Shown here: piece after piece, positions 63,423 to 64,000 of the stretch
Layout of the letters: the number at the start of each line of letters is the position of its first letter
Position numbering within the stretch: the stretch's first letter is position 1
NCBI RefSeq assembly: GCF_004362395.1
Contig: NZ_SNWE01000015.1
Span: 43,413 to 107,412, forward strand
Length of the DNA stretch: 64,000 nucleotides
Source: Salegentibacter sp. 24
Lineage (GTDB): Bacteria; Bacteroidota; Bacteroidia; Flavobacteriales; Flavobacteriaceae
Direction of reading: 5' to 3'
Program-made: the position numbers and the translations under genes
The notes under the pieces: generated by a model
Database searches by the model: none
What the model was told of the DNA's origin: nothing
The model's input: only the letters and a program-made list of their open reading frames with translations

Positions 63423-63685
63423 ATGCTATTGTTTAAAATATTTAGACCTATTGGGTTTCAATGTAAGCATTTAATAAAAAATGGATCCGCAATATAATAA
63501 AGATTAACATTCCATCGATTATGGTGCTTTGATTTTCATCATATGGCAAACCCCGGCCAGATGAATATTATAAAGAAACGTGCTTAAGGCAATTGGAGCC
63601 ACTGTTCTTTGAAAAGCACAGCACAGCCACATATACAAGGAAATTTGTTTAGTTTTAAAGGGAAAGGCTGGAACATAGAAAAATA
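63423..63685. other. Intergenic region, no gene seen
   Basis: This stretch, upstream of the FabH gene (minus strand), has no usable open frame on either strand and no RNA gene that I recognise. It should contain the FabH promoter. It reaches up to the hairpin at 63686. Confidence 0.45.
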
Positions 63686-63725
63686 GGAAAAGCGCCACTA
63701 CCAGGGATGGTATTAACGCTTTTCC
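63686..63725 (-). terminator. Long hairpin, probable terminator of a minus-strand gene beyond
   Basis: GGAAAAGCG pairs with CGCTTTTCC; inside are TACCA and TGGTA around GGGA. On the minus strand CGCTTTTCC is followed by TATTTTTC, as in a terminator. It lies 29 bases past the stop of the partial open frame at 63755. Confidence 0.55.
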
Positions 63726-63754
63726 ACAACCTAACCAATAAATAAAACCAACAA

Positions 63755-64000
63755 TTATGACATATAATCGCGGAACTTGTTCACCTGGATCTTCGCTTGA
63801 AGATCATGGAGTAAATTATATAGACCGAAAAATGTTCGATTGATGTAAAGGAAGTGCTTACTTCCACGGTTACCGTTCATCTTTCTTAATTCCGTGTCCT
63901 TACTAACCTGAATTCGATCTAAGGATTTAATAGAACAGTGCAATTTGATTGGTTGTTTGAGTTTCAAATTTGATCGCTGGTTTTTTTTCCTGGAAAGAAT
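63755..64000 (-). CDS. Possible 3' end of a gene entering from the right edge
   Basis: An open frame runs from the window edge to a stop at 63755-63757, with 81 codons. Its C-terminus (FLYINRTFFGLYNLLHDL, then KIQVNKFRDYM) looks protein-like, and the hairpin at 63686-63725 lies where a terminator would be expected. No ATG exists upstream within the window; a TTG at 63967 or an ATG at 63880 would give only 70 or 41 residues. No family recognised. It may be a gene remnant or chance. Confidence 0.3.
   Translation of the reverse strand: MLSRKKNQRSNLKLKQPIKLHCSIKSLDRIQVSKDTELRKMNGNRGSKHFLYINRTFFGLYNLLHDLQAKIQVNKFRDYMS

Overview
The window looks like chromosomal DNA of a marine-type member of the Flavobacteriaceae (Bacteroidota), perhaps near Gramella, Salegentibacter or Zunongwangia. 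This is inferred from low GC, start codons without Shine-Dalgarno sequences, TAnnTTTG-type promoter boxes, LytTR and TPR-kinase signalling genes, a CAL67264-family small membrane protein, a menaquinone pathway and a typical flavobacterial set of core genes. No rRNA, tRNA or CRISPR array was found.

Layout. 1-1041 is the front part of a PLP enzyme with a long N-terminal extension. 1457-9291 is a compact accessory block: a LytTR response regulator, seven same-strand genes mostly for exported small proteins (duplicated alpha/beta-barrel-like folds, SnoaL/NTF2-like folds, a cupin-SnoaL fusion, an epimerase and a Rid protein), and a convergent TPR histidine kinase. 9490-10806 is an IS4-family insertion sequence with a 10-bp target duplication and a transposase broken by a single stop codon. 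11359-22507 holds a carbohydrate cluster (GH130, three GT4 enzymes of which one is fused to an alpha-toroid domain, a toroid glycosidase-like protein and a PIG-L deacetylase) read divergently from katG, plus a flavin-binding protein.

22600-33330 carries stress and envelope genes: a helical-bundle sensor-like protein, an outer-membrane barrel, Hsp20, DUF2254, DUF1456, EttA, DinB, an acyl-CoA carboxylase subunit, an M1 peptidase and DoxX. 33374-39217 is a minus-strand run holA-menA-MBL-menC-CPBP-menE, making the menaquinone ring and side-chain steps plus a clamp-loader subunit. 39294-49574 contains a lone HsdR_N nuclease domain, a GT2, an OmpA lipoprotein, a hydrolase, a YrdC protein, UvrD/PcrA, an M20 amidohydrolase and a minimal glutamate-synthase-like protein. 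49571-53513 is an overlapping operon of an M1 peptidase and two tandem patatins. 53634-63422 holds recG, pheT, lipoproteins, small membrane proteins and a FabH.

The two parts most likely to be undescribed systems are the two-component-flanked exported cassette (1457-9291) and the GH130/GT4/toroid/PIG-L cluster beside katG (11947-22507). Both assignments rest on gene content and layout; the substrates are unknown.
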